From Ricinus communis (Eukaryota > Streptophyta > Magnoliopsida > Malpighiales > Euphorbiaceae), in assembly GCF_019578655.1 (NCBI RefSeq), contig NC_063256.1, positions 16,068,916 to 16,132,915 of the forward strand: a stretch of DNA of 64,000 bases, written 5' to 3'. Shown in pieces: positions 38,801-50,178 of the stretch. Below the pieces are notes generated by a model, which did not search any database, was not told the DNA's origin, and saw only the letters and a program-made list of their open reading frames with translations. The translations under genes and the position numbers were made by a program. How positions within the stretch are numbered: the first letter of the stretch is position 1; each line of letters starts with the position of its first letter.

Positions 38801-41800
38801 TAAATTTTTAAATATGAGAAAACAACCCCGTAATACGTACATATTTATCAATCGCAGGAAATAACTCCGTAATTTTGGTATATTTATGAGTGTCAGAAAA
38901 TAACCCTTTAAATGGGTTAATTTTGTAATATGAAAAAACAACCCCGTAAAAGTGGTATATTTATTAATATAAGAAAATAACCCCGTAATACTTGTGTATT
39001 TATGAATATGAGAAAACAACCCTGTAAAAGTAGTGTAATTGCGAGTCTAAGAAAACAGCCTCGTAAAATTGGTAAATATTTTAATATGAGAAAATAGCCT
39101 TGTAAAATTGTTAAATTTTTTAATATGTGAAAACAACCCCATAATACGAGGATATTTATGAATCAAAGGAAATAACCCCGTAATTGTGGTATATTTATTA
39201 GTATGAGAAAACAACCCCTTAAATGGGTTAATTTTATAATATGAGAAAATAATTCCGTAAAAGAGGCATATTTATCGATATAAGAAAATAATCCCGTAAA
39301 ACGTGTATATTTATGAATCTAAGAAAAGAACCCCATAATCGTGGTAATAATTTAATATGAAAAAATGACCCCGTAAAAGTGGTATATTTATCAATATAAG
39401 AAAATAACCCCGTAAAACGTTTATATTTATGAATCTGTGAAAACAACCCCGTAAAAATAGTGTAATTGCGAGTATGAGAAAACAGCCTTGTAGAAGGGGT
39501 AAATTTTTAAATATCAGAAAACAACCTCGTAATATGAGGATATTTATCAATAGAAGAAAATAACCCCGTAAGTTTTCTATATTTTTGAGTATAAAAAAAC
39601 AAGACCTTAAATGGGTTAATTTTATAATATGAGAAAACAATCTCGTAAAAGGGGTATATTTGTCAATATCAGAAAATAACCCTGTAGAACGTGTATATTT
39701 ATGAATTTGAGAGAACAACCCCATAATAGTGCTAATAATTTAATATTAGAAAACGACCTCGTAAAAGTAGTATATTTATCAATATAAGAAAATAACCCCT
39801 ATATTTATGAATCTGAGGAAACAACCTTGTAAAATTAGTATAATTCCGAGTCTGAGAAAACAGATTCGTAGAAGGGGTAAAATTTTTAATATGAGAAAAC
39901 AAACACGTAAGAGGGGTATATTTATAAATATTAGAAAATAACCTCGTAATACGGGAATATTTTTCAATCGGAGAAAATAACCCCGTAATTTTGGTATATT
40001 TGTGAGTATGAGAAAATAACCCCTTAAATGGGTTAATTTTAGAATATGAGAAAACAACCCCATAAAACGTGTATATTTATGAATTTGAGAAAACAACCCC
40101 ATAATAGTGCTAATAATTTAATTTGAGAAAACGACCCCGTAAAAGTGGTATATTTATCAATATAAGAAAATAACGTCATAAAATGTGTATATTTATGAAT
40201 GAGAGAAAATAACTCTGTAAAAGTAGTGTATTTGCGAGTTTGAGAAGACAACCTCGTAGAAGGGGTAAATTTTAAATATGAGAAAAGAACCCCATAATAC
40301 ATAGATATTTATCAAACGAACAAAATAACACCATAATTTTGGTATATTTGTGAGTATGAGAAAACAACCCCTTAAATGGGTTAATTTTTATAATATGAGA
40401 AAATAACTCCGTAAAAGTTGTATATATGTCGATATAAGAAAATCACCTCGTAAAACGTGTCTATCTATGAATTTGAGAAAATAACCACATAAAAGTGCTA
40501 ATAATTTAATATGAGAAAATGACCCCGTAAAAGTTGTGTATTTATCAATATAAGAAAGTAACCCTATAAACGTGTATATTTATGAATCTGAGAAAACAAC
40601 CCCGTAAAAGTATTATAATTGGGAGTTTGAGAAAACACCATGGTAGAAGGGATAAATTTTTAAATATGAGAAAACAACCCGGTAATACGTAGATATTTAT
40701 CAATCGGAGAAAATAACATCGTAATTTTGGTATATTTGTCAGTATGAGAAAACAAACCCTTAAATGGATTAATTTTGTAATATGAGAAAACAACCCCGTA
40801 AAAGTGGTATATTTGTCAATATAAGAAAATAACCCCATAAAACGTGTGTATTTATGAATCTGAGAAAACTACCCGTAAAAGTAGTATAATTGTGAGTCTT
40901 AGAAAATAACCTCGTAGAATGGGTAAATTTTTAAATATGAGAAAACAACCCCGTAATACGTAGATATTTATAAGTCGGAGAAAATAACCTCGTAAAAGTG
41001 GTATATTTGTCAATATAAGAAAATAATCCCGTAAAACGTGTATATTTATGAATCTGAGGAAACAACCTAGTAAAATTAGTGTAATTGCGAGTTTGAGAAA
41101 ACAAACCCGTAAGAGGGGTATATTTATAAATATTAGAAAATAACCCCGTAATACGAGGATATTTATCAATCGGAGAAAATAACCCCGTAATTTTGGTGTA
41201 TTTGTGAGTATGAGAAAACAACCCCTTAAATGGGTTAATTTTATAATATGAGAAAATAACCCCGTAAAAGCAGTATATTTGTCAATATAAGAAAATAACT
41301 CTGTAAAATGTGTGTTTTTATGAATCTGAGAAAACAACCCCGTAAAAGTAGTGTATTTGCGAGTCTAAGAAAACAACCTTGTAGAATGAGTAAATTTTTT
41401 AATATGAGAAGACAGCCTCGTTGAAGGGGTAAATTTTTTAATATGTGAAAACAACCTCGTACTACTGGATATTTATGAATTTGAAGAAATAACCACGTAA
41501 TAATGGTATATTTGTGAGTATGAGAAAACAATCTCTTCAATTGGTTAATTTTATAATATGAGAATTTTATAATACGAGAAAACAACCCCGTTAAAGAGGT
41601 ATATTTGTCGATATAAGAAAATAACTCCGTAAAACGTGTATATTTATGAATTTGAGAAAATAACCCCATAATAATGCTAATAATTTAATATGAGAAAAAG
41701 ACCCCGTAAAAGTGGTATATTATCAATATAAGAAAATAACCCCGTAAACATGTATATTTATGAATATGAGAAAACAACCCCGTAAAATTAGTGTAATTGC

Positions 41801-44716
41801 GAGTCTGAGATAACAACCACGTACAAGGGGTAAATTTTTTAATATGAGAAAACAAACCCGTAAGAGGGGTATATTTATAAATTTTAGAAAACAACCTCGT
41901 AATACAGGGATATTTATCAATCGAAAAAAATGACCCCGTAATTTTGGTAAATATGTAAGTATGAGAAAATAACCCCTTAAATGGGTTTAACTTTAGAATA
42001 TGAAAAAACAACCTCGTAAAAAGAGTATATTTCTCGATATAAGAAAATAACCTCGTAAAACGTGTATATTTATGAATTTGAGAAAACAACCCCATAATAG
42101 TACTAATAATTTAATATGAGACAATGACCCTGTAAAAGTGGTATATTTCTCAATATAACAAAATAATCCCGTAAAATGTGTATATTTATGAATCCGCGAA
42201 AACAACTCCATAGAAGTAGTGTAATTGAGAGTTTGAGAAAACACCCTCATAGAAGGGGTAAATTTTTTAATATGAGAAAACAACCCCGTGATACGAAGAT
42301 ATTTATCAATCGAAGAAAACAACGCCGTATAACTTGTATATTTATGAATTTGAGAAAACAACCCCATAATAGTGCTAATAATTTAATATGAGAAAACGAC
42401 CCCGTAAAAGTAGTATATTTATCAATATAAGAAAATAACCTCGTAAAACGTGTATATTAATGAATATGAGGAAACAACCCTGTAAAATTAGTGTAATTGC
42501 GAGTCTGAGAAAACAACCTTGTAGAAGGTGTAAATTTTTTAATATCAGAAAATAAACCCGTAAGGGGGTATATTTATAAATATTAGAAAATAAACCTATA
42601 ATACGGGGATATTTATCAATCGGAGAAAATAACCCCGTAATTTTGGTATATTTGTGAGTATGAGAAAATAACCCTTTAAATGGGTTAATTTTAGAATATG
42701 AGAAAATATCCCGTAAAAGGAGTATATTTGTCGGTAGAAGAAAACAACCCCGTAAAACATGCTTATTTATGAATTTGAGAAAATAACCCCATAATAGTGC
42801 TAATAATATAATATGAGAATACGACCCCGTAAAAGTGATATATTTATCAATATAAGAAAATAACCCCGTAAAATGTCTGTATTTATTAATCTGAGAAAAC
42901 AATACCGTAAAAGTAGTGTAATTACGAGTCTAAGATAACAGCCTCGTAGAAGGCGTAAATTTTTTAATATGTGAAAATAACCCCGTAATACAAGGATATT
43001 TATGAATCTTAGGGAATAACCTCATAATTGTGGTACATTTGTGAGTATGAACAAACAACACCTTAAACGGGTTAGTTTTATAATATGAGAAAATAACCCC
43101 GTAAAAGTGGTATATTTGTCGATATAAGAAAATAATCCCGTAAAATGTGTATTTTAATGAATTTGAGAAAATAGCCTGATAATAGTGCTACTAATATAAT
43201 ATGAGAAAATGATCTCGTAAAAATAGTATATTTATCAATATAATAAAATAATCCCGTAAAACGTGTAATTTATGAATTTGTAAAAATAACCCCGTAAAAG
43301 TAGTGTAATTGCAAGTCTGAGAAAACAGCCTGGTAGAAGGGGTAAATTTTTAAATATGAGAAAACAACCTCGTAATTCGTAGATATTTATCAATCGGAGA
43401 AAATAATACCGTAATTTTGGTATATTTATGAGTATGAGGAAACAACCCCTTAAATGGGTTAATTTTATAATATGAGAAAACAACCCCGTAAAAGTGGTAT
43501 ATTTGTAAATATAAGAAAATAACTCTGTACAACGTGTGTATTTATGAATTTGAAAAACAATTCCATAAAAGTAGTATAATTGCAAGTTTGAGAAAACAGG
43601 CTCGTAGAAGGGCTAGATTTTTTAATATGAGAAAACAACCGCGTAATATGGGGTATATTTATCAATATAAGAAAATAATCCCGTAAAATGTGTATTTATG
43701 AATCTGAGAAAATAACCCTGTAAAAGTATTGTAATTGCGAGTTTGAGAAAACAGCCTCGGAGAAGGGGTAAATTTTTTAATATGAGAAAACAACCCTGTA
43801 ATTCTGGGATATTTATCAATATTAGAAAACAACCCCGTAATGTGGAAATATTTATCAATCGGAGAAAACAATACTGTAATTTTAGCATATATGTGAGTAT
43901 GAGAAAACAACGCTTTAAATGGGTTAATTTTATAATATGAAAAACATCCCCACGTACAAGGGGTATATTTGTCAATATAATAAAATAAAATAACTCTGTA
44001 AAATGTGTATATTTATGAATATGAGAAAATAACCCCGTAAGAGGGGTATATTTATAAATATTTGAAAACAACCCCGTAATGCAGGGATATTTATCAGTCG
44101 AAGAAAATAACCAATTTTGGTATATTTGTGAGTATGAGAAAACAACCCCTTAAATGGGGTAATTTTAGAATATGAGAAAATAACCACGTAAAAGGGGTAT
44201 ATTTATCGATATAACAAACTAACCCCGTAAAACGTGTATATTTATGAATTTAAAAGAACAACCCCATAATAGTGCTAATAATTTAATATGAGAAAAAACG
44301 ACCCCGTAAAAGTGGTATATTCATCAATGTAAGAAAATAATCCCGTAAAACATGTAGAGTTATCAATATAAGAAGATAACCCCGTAAAACATGTATATTT
44401 ATGAATCTGAGAAAACAACCCTATAAAAGTAGTGTAATTGCTACTGTGAGAAAACAGCCTCTTTGAAGGGGTAAATTTTTTAATATGAGAAAACAACCCG
44501 TAAGAGGGGTATATTTATAAATATTAGAAAATAACCCCGTAATACGGGGATGTTTATCAATCGGAGAAAATAACCTCATAAGTTTGGTATATTTGTGAGT
44601 ATGAGAAAACAACCCCTTAAATTGGTTAATTTTAGAATATGAGAAAACAACCTCGTAAAAGGGATTTATTTGTCAATATAAGAGAATAACCCCATAAAAC
44701 TTGTATATTTATGAAT
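29806..44716. repeat. 39-bp satellite array with higher-order organisation, right block
   Basis: This is the same array as 2551-21210, resumed in register after the inserted element. A clean run of the higher-order repeat is at about 38158-38535: A, B, C, D, E, F, G, I, J, K. The 11-unit form with H is at about 30420-30840. By eye the units look somewhat more regular than in the left block. Strand and order do not change across the retroelement. It stops abruptly in a B unit at 44716 (ATATTTATGAAT, then AAGCTTAATTGG), with no decay zone. Long minus-strand open frames, up to 292 codons near 30839-31717, are made of 13-residue repeats and have no other coding feature. Confidence 0.95.
34000..37160. 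repeat. Tandem pair of about 1.6-kb super-repeats
   Basis: Two consecutive blocks share rare markers in order: GAGTCTAAAAAA followed by AGCCTCGTAGAATGG, a shortened B/C fusion TATATTTATAATAGTGC (34301 and 35909, step 1,608 bp), GAGAAATCAACCTCGTAAGAGG (34870 and 36450 regions), and GAAGAGGTAAATC followed by TTTAATATAA (35279 and 36858 regions). The step of about 1.6 kb is near four higher-order repeats. Confidence 0.7.
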
Positions 44717-45265
44717 AAGCTTAATTGGTGGCGTTGGGGTTTAGCTTGATGATCAAGCATGACGAGATGTAAATCCATGCGCCTAAGAGAGAAATCATAT
44801 TGTTTTCGATTAATCCAAGCATAATACAAGCTGGAATGCAAGATTTTGGTTGTTCGGGATGCATATAATTTAGCAATTTGGATCAAAGTGTTATTAGGTA
44901 TGCCCGTGTAAATTTTCCCTTATTTTTGTTAAGCTGGCTCACAATATTTAGGACTACGAGACTTGTTGACCAGTCAACTCCTCTCTGGTTCTTGATTTGA
45001 CTTTAGTTTATTCATCTTATTTATTTATTTATTCATATCTAGCTTCTACTTTTTGCTTCTTATGGAATGAGGGCTTTCGCACGATAAAAATCGCATGCAA
45101 CCAAATACTTGAGGCTATTGAGTATATTATTTTAGTTTTCTACCTTGGAGGAAATTAAGTTATGGGTTCTTTTAAGAACTTTGCGGACTTATCAAGACTC
45201 GTGCTAGTGAACATAGACTTATGGCTCACGTCCTTCATTTATTTTATGTTCTTTGTCTACCGTTG
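44717..45265. other. Unassigned sequence between the array and the CRM-like LTR
   Basis: About 550 bp of non-repetitive sequence. It includes a short TTTATTTATTTATT run near 45020-45040. I recognise no gene, LTR end or RNA. A minus-strand open frame crossing the array edge (44632-44886) is half array sequence and is not credible. Confidence 0.4.
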
Positions 45266-46018
45266 TGTTAAAGAACCTCCAAGATTATAATTCACAAACT
45301 CTAATCCTCATGAATATACGAATCATTAACTTGAAAACCCAAAGAACAACTTGAAATCAAACCCTAGGATCGTCTAATCAGATTGTAAGATGATCAAGAA
45401 TTAGAACCTAAGGAAACTAAGTCCCTTAAACACTAATCCCATGTACGCCACAAGGATAGATCAACTCCTTGATAAGCAAGTTTTGCATTCAAATAAGGAA
45501 ATAAGATACAAGCAATTTTTGCTTGAAAGAAATTAGAACTTTAATTAATCATACTCTGAAAAAGGCATACGAATTTGACATGTTTTAAAGACATATCAAA
45601 AGTCCTAAGAAGAATAGAACTCTTACTTAACTAATCTGATCAAATATGTGTTTCCTTACAAGCTTAGGAAAATCTAACATCTAACTAAATAGGATTCTAC
45701 GAGCTAAGCAAAGCCTTTGTAAACGTGGATTCGAAGAACATTAAACAAAGCCCATTTAGCCTTCATAAACTTGGACTTTAATAACATTAAACAAAAGCTC
45801 ATTCTTTATGAATTTCATTTGGGCCGAATTCTATTAGACTTCCATTGTTAGCCCACTCTTGCATATAGCCATTTAAGGACTCTTGAAGCTTCTTGGCCCT
45901 TGACCTTGTAATTGGACCTTATGGCAAATTTAATGGATCCTTCCTTGATTCTTTCTTATTGCCCTCCTCATCAAGCCCATCCAAACCAACATCTTTAAGT
46001 CTTGGCCGATCCATATCA
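45266..46018 (-). mobile_element. 3' LTR of a CRM-like chromovirus (minus)
   Basis: In element sense it starts TGATATGG at 46018, directly after a polypurine tract, and ends near 45266 at TAACA. Its body is a diverged relative of the LTRs at 51986-52885 and 54085-54999: shared stretches include GTACGCCACAAGGATAGATC and CCTAAGGAAA with TAAGTCCCTTAA. Length is 753 bp against 900-915 in the relatives. The integrase end next to it shows that this is the 3' LTR. Confidence 0.72.
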
Positions 46019-46790
46019 TTCCCTCATTCTTTAGGATGATTCGTCCTCGAATCAAGCTCATCACCTACATTAGCAATATTAAATGTGCCACTCACATTAT
46101 ACTTACCTTGTAAATCAATTTTATAAGCATTGTGGTTGATCCTCTCAAGTACTTGACATGGTCCATGATCCCTTAGACTTAGCTTTGACTTTCGTTGATT
46201 TGGGAACCTTTCCTTGCGAAAATGACCCAAACCCAATCACCAAGTTTTAACAACATTGGCCATCTTCCTTTGTTAACCCTTTTTGCTACTCTAGTGTTTT
46301 GCCTCAATCCTATCTTTAACTTGTTTAGGTAGTCTTTTAACCAAATCTGCCTTAGAAGAACCATCAACCCTAACAAGCTTGTTAAGAGGCAAAGGAATTA
46401 AATCAATAGGAGTTAATAGGTTAAAACCATAAACAATTTCAAATGGAGAACAATGTGTAGTGCTATGAATAGCCCCATTGTATGTAAACTCCACATATGG
46501 CAAAAGGTCCTCCCAAGATTTAAGATTCCTAGAAATTAAAGAACGAAGAATTTGAACCAAAGTTATATTAACAACTTCAGTTTGTCCATCTGTTTATGGA
46601 TGGCAAGTAGTAGAAAATAATTATTTAATGCCTAACTTACTCCATAACTCATGCAAAAAATGACTTCAGAATTTAAGATCCCTATCACTTAAAATGGTTC
46701 TTGGAACTCCATGCAATCACACAGCTTACAATATCTACCACTCATCCCCAACTTTTATGCGAATTTTTTAATCATTCTTACACATTTGGG
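46019..46790 (-). pseudogene. CRM-like integrase fragment and polypurine tract
   Basis: The minus strand encodes, with frameshifts, HGVPRTILSDRDLKF (second catalytic Asp), TDGQTEVVN, KSWEDLLPYVEFTYN (catalytic Glu) and SPFEIVYG (46291-46560 open), then LGDWVWV. It finishes with [31 protein letters not shown] and SRTNHPKE (46024-46236). The ending lacks a classical chromodomain, as in the CRM and related chromovirus group. Its stop codon lies inside the polypurine tract (46019-46031, AAGAATGAGGGAA in element sense). Stops after DLKF and frameshifts near 46235 and 46300 disable it. The 5' part is lost near 46745-46790, where a truncated LTR abuts. Confidence 0.8.
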
Positions 46791-47622
46791 TGGTCATGAT
46801 GCATTGCTAGATGGCGATCTTAATCTATGAATATAGATTAAGTTACATTAGAGAATTAACATTGAGTTAAAAAAGTTTAATTCATAATCCATAGTCATTG
46901 CCAACAATGTTAGGAACCTTTTGGGTCACACATAAATAGGCTTTAAATGACGATTAAAATGAGGCTTAAGCACTCGGCTTAAGCTCTTATATATTAGGCC
47001 TAATTAAAGGTTAATTAATTAAGAGCTAATGAGCTTATTATGGGTTTATTATCCATCTATTAGTTCTTCTATTAATTAAAGTCCATCTAGGATAACCAAG
47101 CCTAACTTAAAATAAGTGAGTGTTTTTTAAAAATCCTAAACCATTAAGGACTTTAACTAAAAGCCATATGTATAGAAAGAGATGCATATGGGGCGGTTAG
47201 GGTGGGGGCATATCTAAAAGAGAAAAAATATTTTCTTTAGAAGAAGAACCAAGGCGAATCAATGAATAAGACTAATTGATTCTTCCCCTTGCTTGGAACT
47301 AGCATTTAATCTCCAATATCTCTTTTCAATCTCATAAAAGTGGTTTTGTGAGATCTTTGCACATAAGCTTGTGTGGATCACCAAAAGAGGCAGGTCACTT
47401 GAGTAGCTTTAAAGTGCATCAATAATCCTTGAAGCATCAAGAGTCAACAAAGTAAGAAGTAGTCCTTAGATTGGTCGAAAACTCCCTTTGTAAGCCTTCT
47501 CCATCTTTTGCTTGTTTTGTGTGTTATGACTATCTTACTTAATGAGATCCTTGGTGGGAATTGTAAAAAATTTTAATTGCTTCTGTTGCACCTTTTCTTA
47601 TATTTTAATTTCAATTCCTAAC
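46762..47622 (+). mobile_element. 5'-truncated LTR, copy 1 (family TGTTAG...CTAACA)
   Basis: This 860-bp segment matches, in inverted orientation, the left part of 55640-57420. It ends in ATTCCTAACA at 47622, which pairs with the opening TGTTAGAGTC of the longer copy, so 47622 is taken as the LTR's 3' end. Roughly the first half of the LTR is missing. Right of it lies Tat-lineage protease sequence, left of it CRM-like integrase, so it sits at a rearranged junction. The lineage is not known to me; it could be Ty1/copia. Confidence 0.55.
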
Positions 47623-47629
47623 AGAAACC

Positions 47630-47880
47630 ATCGGAAAAATCACTTTCTCGAATGAAGATCTACCACTAGAGGGAAGAGACCACAACTAGGCTCTCTACAT
47701 CGCAACAGAGGTGAAAGGGAAAAGAAACCCATTTATGAAGGTGGATAATGGGTGAACCATCAATGTGTGTCCTTCTCGCATACTCCCTAAGCTAACAATG
47801 ATTGCGAAAGACCTGAAACTATCAAACATAGAGATATTAATTATCAACGCCGAAGGTGGTAAGGTTGTCTCAGCCATTTA
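47630..47880 (+). pseudogene. Tat-lineage aspartic protease remnant
   Basis: Reads ITFSNEDLPLEGRDHN, a stop, ALYIATEVKGK, then VDNG with a stop, INVCPSRILPKL and INAEGGKVVSAI. This matches the layout of Tat-type retropepsins, which cut the Gag-Pol polyprotein. The catalytic Asp codon (GAT, 47744-47746) is kept, but two in-frame TGA/TAG-type stops flank it. It is the first recognisable domain of the long pol pseudogene that continues to 51220. Gag is absent upstream, where a truncated LTR abuts. Confidence 0.7.
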
Positions 47881-48199
47881 AGAAGCTGAAAGCCTCTACT
47901 GGATCCTAAAGTAGCCAGCATGTTTAAGAAAATGGACTTTATGCCTGGAATGGGGCTAGCAGCAGGGTATCGCAGAGCTGCCGGACTTCAAGGGACAGAA
48001 AATTCGACATGGGCTGTGTTATTGCAAAGATGAAGACGAGGGCAAAATCGAAGGGTATAACTCTAAAAGACTTTTTTGTCTGGCAGTATAAGCCCTAATC
48101 TAGGGAGCCCGAACCTGTTATAGTATCTGGGACTGAGGCGTCAGGATTTGAGATATTCAAGAATTTGATCATTTAGAGGATGGTTGAACTAAACATAAA

Positions 48200-49870
48200 G
48201 GAGGTCCTGAGAAGGTCACCACCAAGGTAGAAGACCTGAAGCTGGAAAAGTTCATTTGTTTGCCTAAACAGTTGAGTCGAGCTAGCTGCTGTAATAGAGG
48301 AGAATATCATTAATCTATTTTATGATGATATAATAACGTCTGACCTTTTTGAGGATGATGTTTCTTTTGCTTCAAAGATCAATGATATAAACTCTAATTT
48401 TTCTTATTTATGCGATGTTTTTCCTAATGGTAATGTACATTTTTATAATCATTACATGTACATGTTTAACATTAATTCTGTTCAAATTGATTCATCTAAT
48501 TTAGGCACAGATGCAAATTCTAAGAATATTTCAATAGCTCATGATACAAATCCTAGGAGAGGAGAGAACTTGAAAAAATAATCGAAAAAAGAAAATATGC
48601 ATTTGCTTGGTCCTACAACAACATGACATAGATGTGGTAGTTGATAGTGTCGTTTCAAGCGCGATGTATTCTTTCACTGATGGGTTCTACGGATACAATT
48701 AGATCATGATGATAGTAGTGGATAAGTTAAAGATGATATTCATCATTGAATAGGGTATATGCTGCTATAAGGTTATGCCCTTTGGAGTAAAGAATGCAGG
48801 GGCAACTTATTAGAGAGCAGCCACTACCTTGTTTCATGACATGATGCATAAGGAGGTGGAGGTGTATGTAGATGATATAATGGTAAATTCTAAAATAAGG
48901 GAAGGGCAATTCCAGCCTATTGATGACTTTTTAGGATGAGTGGAAAGGTATAACCTAAGACTCAATTTGAAGAAGAGCGCATTTGGAGTAACGTTAGGGA
49001 AGCTGCTAGGGCATATAGTGAGTCAATAGGGAATAAAGATCGAACCAGAAAAGGTAAAGGCTGTTCAAGAGATGCCAGTGCCAAAGACAGAGAAAGAGGT
49101 CAAAGGATTTCTAGGATGTTTGCAATACATCAGCAAGTTCATTTCCAAGCTCACAATGTTTGTGATCGCATCTTTAAGCTTTTGAGGAAATACTAACCTG
49201 TAGTATGGGATGAGCTTTGTCAGAAAGTTTTCGACAGAGCTAAAGAGTATTTGATGAAGCCTTCAGTATTGAAGTCATCGAAGGATGGGTAAACCATTGA
49301 TTATGTACTTAGCCTTAGAAGAGGAAGTTATTAGGGCAATGGTAGCATAGTGTGGGCTTAATGACGTGAAGCATGTAGTCTATTATCTCAATAAGAAGTG
49401 ACTGCCCTATGAGTCAAAGTATAACCTCGTGGAGAAGACATGGTTGGCCATGAATGGGCTATGAGGAAATTGAAACAGTATTTCCAATCTTATAAGGTGT
49501 AAGAGATTTCAAAAATAGACCCGCTAAAGTATCTGTTAGAAGCTTCGTCTCTTATAGGAAAGCTGGTTGGATGGTTGATGCTCTTAACAAAAATCAACAT
49601 CGAGTACGTCACTAGGAAGGTAGTCAAGGGTAGTGCTGTAGTAGAATTCTTAGCTTAAAATGCAATCGAGGAAGATGACCCTTGTGATCTAGGGTTTCCT
49701 GATGAAAATCTAGGGGCAATTGAGACTCAAGAATGGAAGATGTACTTTGATGGAGCTGTGAATGCAAGGGGTGCATGATTAGGAGTAGTTTAGATTACAC
49801 TAGGAGGAGAGATACGTGTTTAATCGGATTAGAAGCGGTTGTGAGGGCAGGAGCAAAGCAACTGATGGTC
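48200..49870 (+). pseudogene. Tat-lineage reverse transcriptase and RNase H remnant
   Basis: Reverse transcriptase motifs appear in order: MYSFTDGFYGYN (from about 48664), VMPFGVKNAGATY, FHDMMHKEVEVYVDD (YVDD at 48865-48876), then LNLKKSAFGV, LLGHIVS, GIKIEPEKVKAV and KEVKGFLGCLQYISKF. The connection and RNase H region follows with LKQYFQSYKV and GKLVGWLMLLTKINIEYV. A second RNase H-like segment, EWKMYFDGAVNARGA (about 49733-49780), is the additional RNase H characteristic of the Tat branch. Many stops (TAG and TAA replacing Gln or Trp codons) and frameshifts show old decay. Position and order agree with protease upstream and integrase downstream. Confidence 0.8.
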
Positions 49871-50178
49871 TATATAGACTCTATGCTGGTAATTTAATAA
49901 GTCATTAAAAAGTGCAAAGTAAACAAAGAGAGGTGAAAACCATATGTCAACTATCTCAAACTTTGGTTTGGAACTTCTCCAAGTGTTCATTTATACACTT
50001 ACCACGAGATGAGAACTAGATGGCAGATGCACTGGCTACCCTATCGTCTATGTGGAATAACCTCTTACAACTTTCGATGAAGCCATTGGTTATCATGAAA
50101 TTAGGTGCACCTTGTTATCAGGGAGAATGGATAATGCAAGTCTAGATGGGACCAGAAGATAAGCCTTGATTTTACTAT

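Noticed and set aside
2551..44716. Dozens of minus-strand open frames of 60-292 codons as genes
   Set aside because: They consist only of 13-residue repeats produced by the 39-bp unit, occur in all three frames, and start and stop at random units.
2551..44716. CRISPR array, because of regular short repeats
   Set aside because: Units follow one another directly with no unique spacers, the whole unit is repeated, and the context is plant retrotransposons.
2551..44716. Telomere or interstitial telomere repeat
   Set aside because: No TTTAGGG-type runs; the unit is 39 bp and AT-rich.
44632..44886. Minus-strand 84-codon frame as a protein
   Set aside because: It runs across the array edge and its array half is satellite translation; no domain is recognisable.
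46908..47622. A complete 715-bp LTR bounded by TGTTAGGAAC and TTCCTAACA
   Set aside because: The homology with 55640-57420 continues about 145 bp to the left of TGTTAGGAAC, so that motif is internal and the element is a truncated longer LTR.
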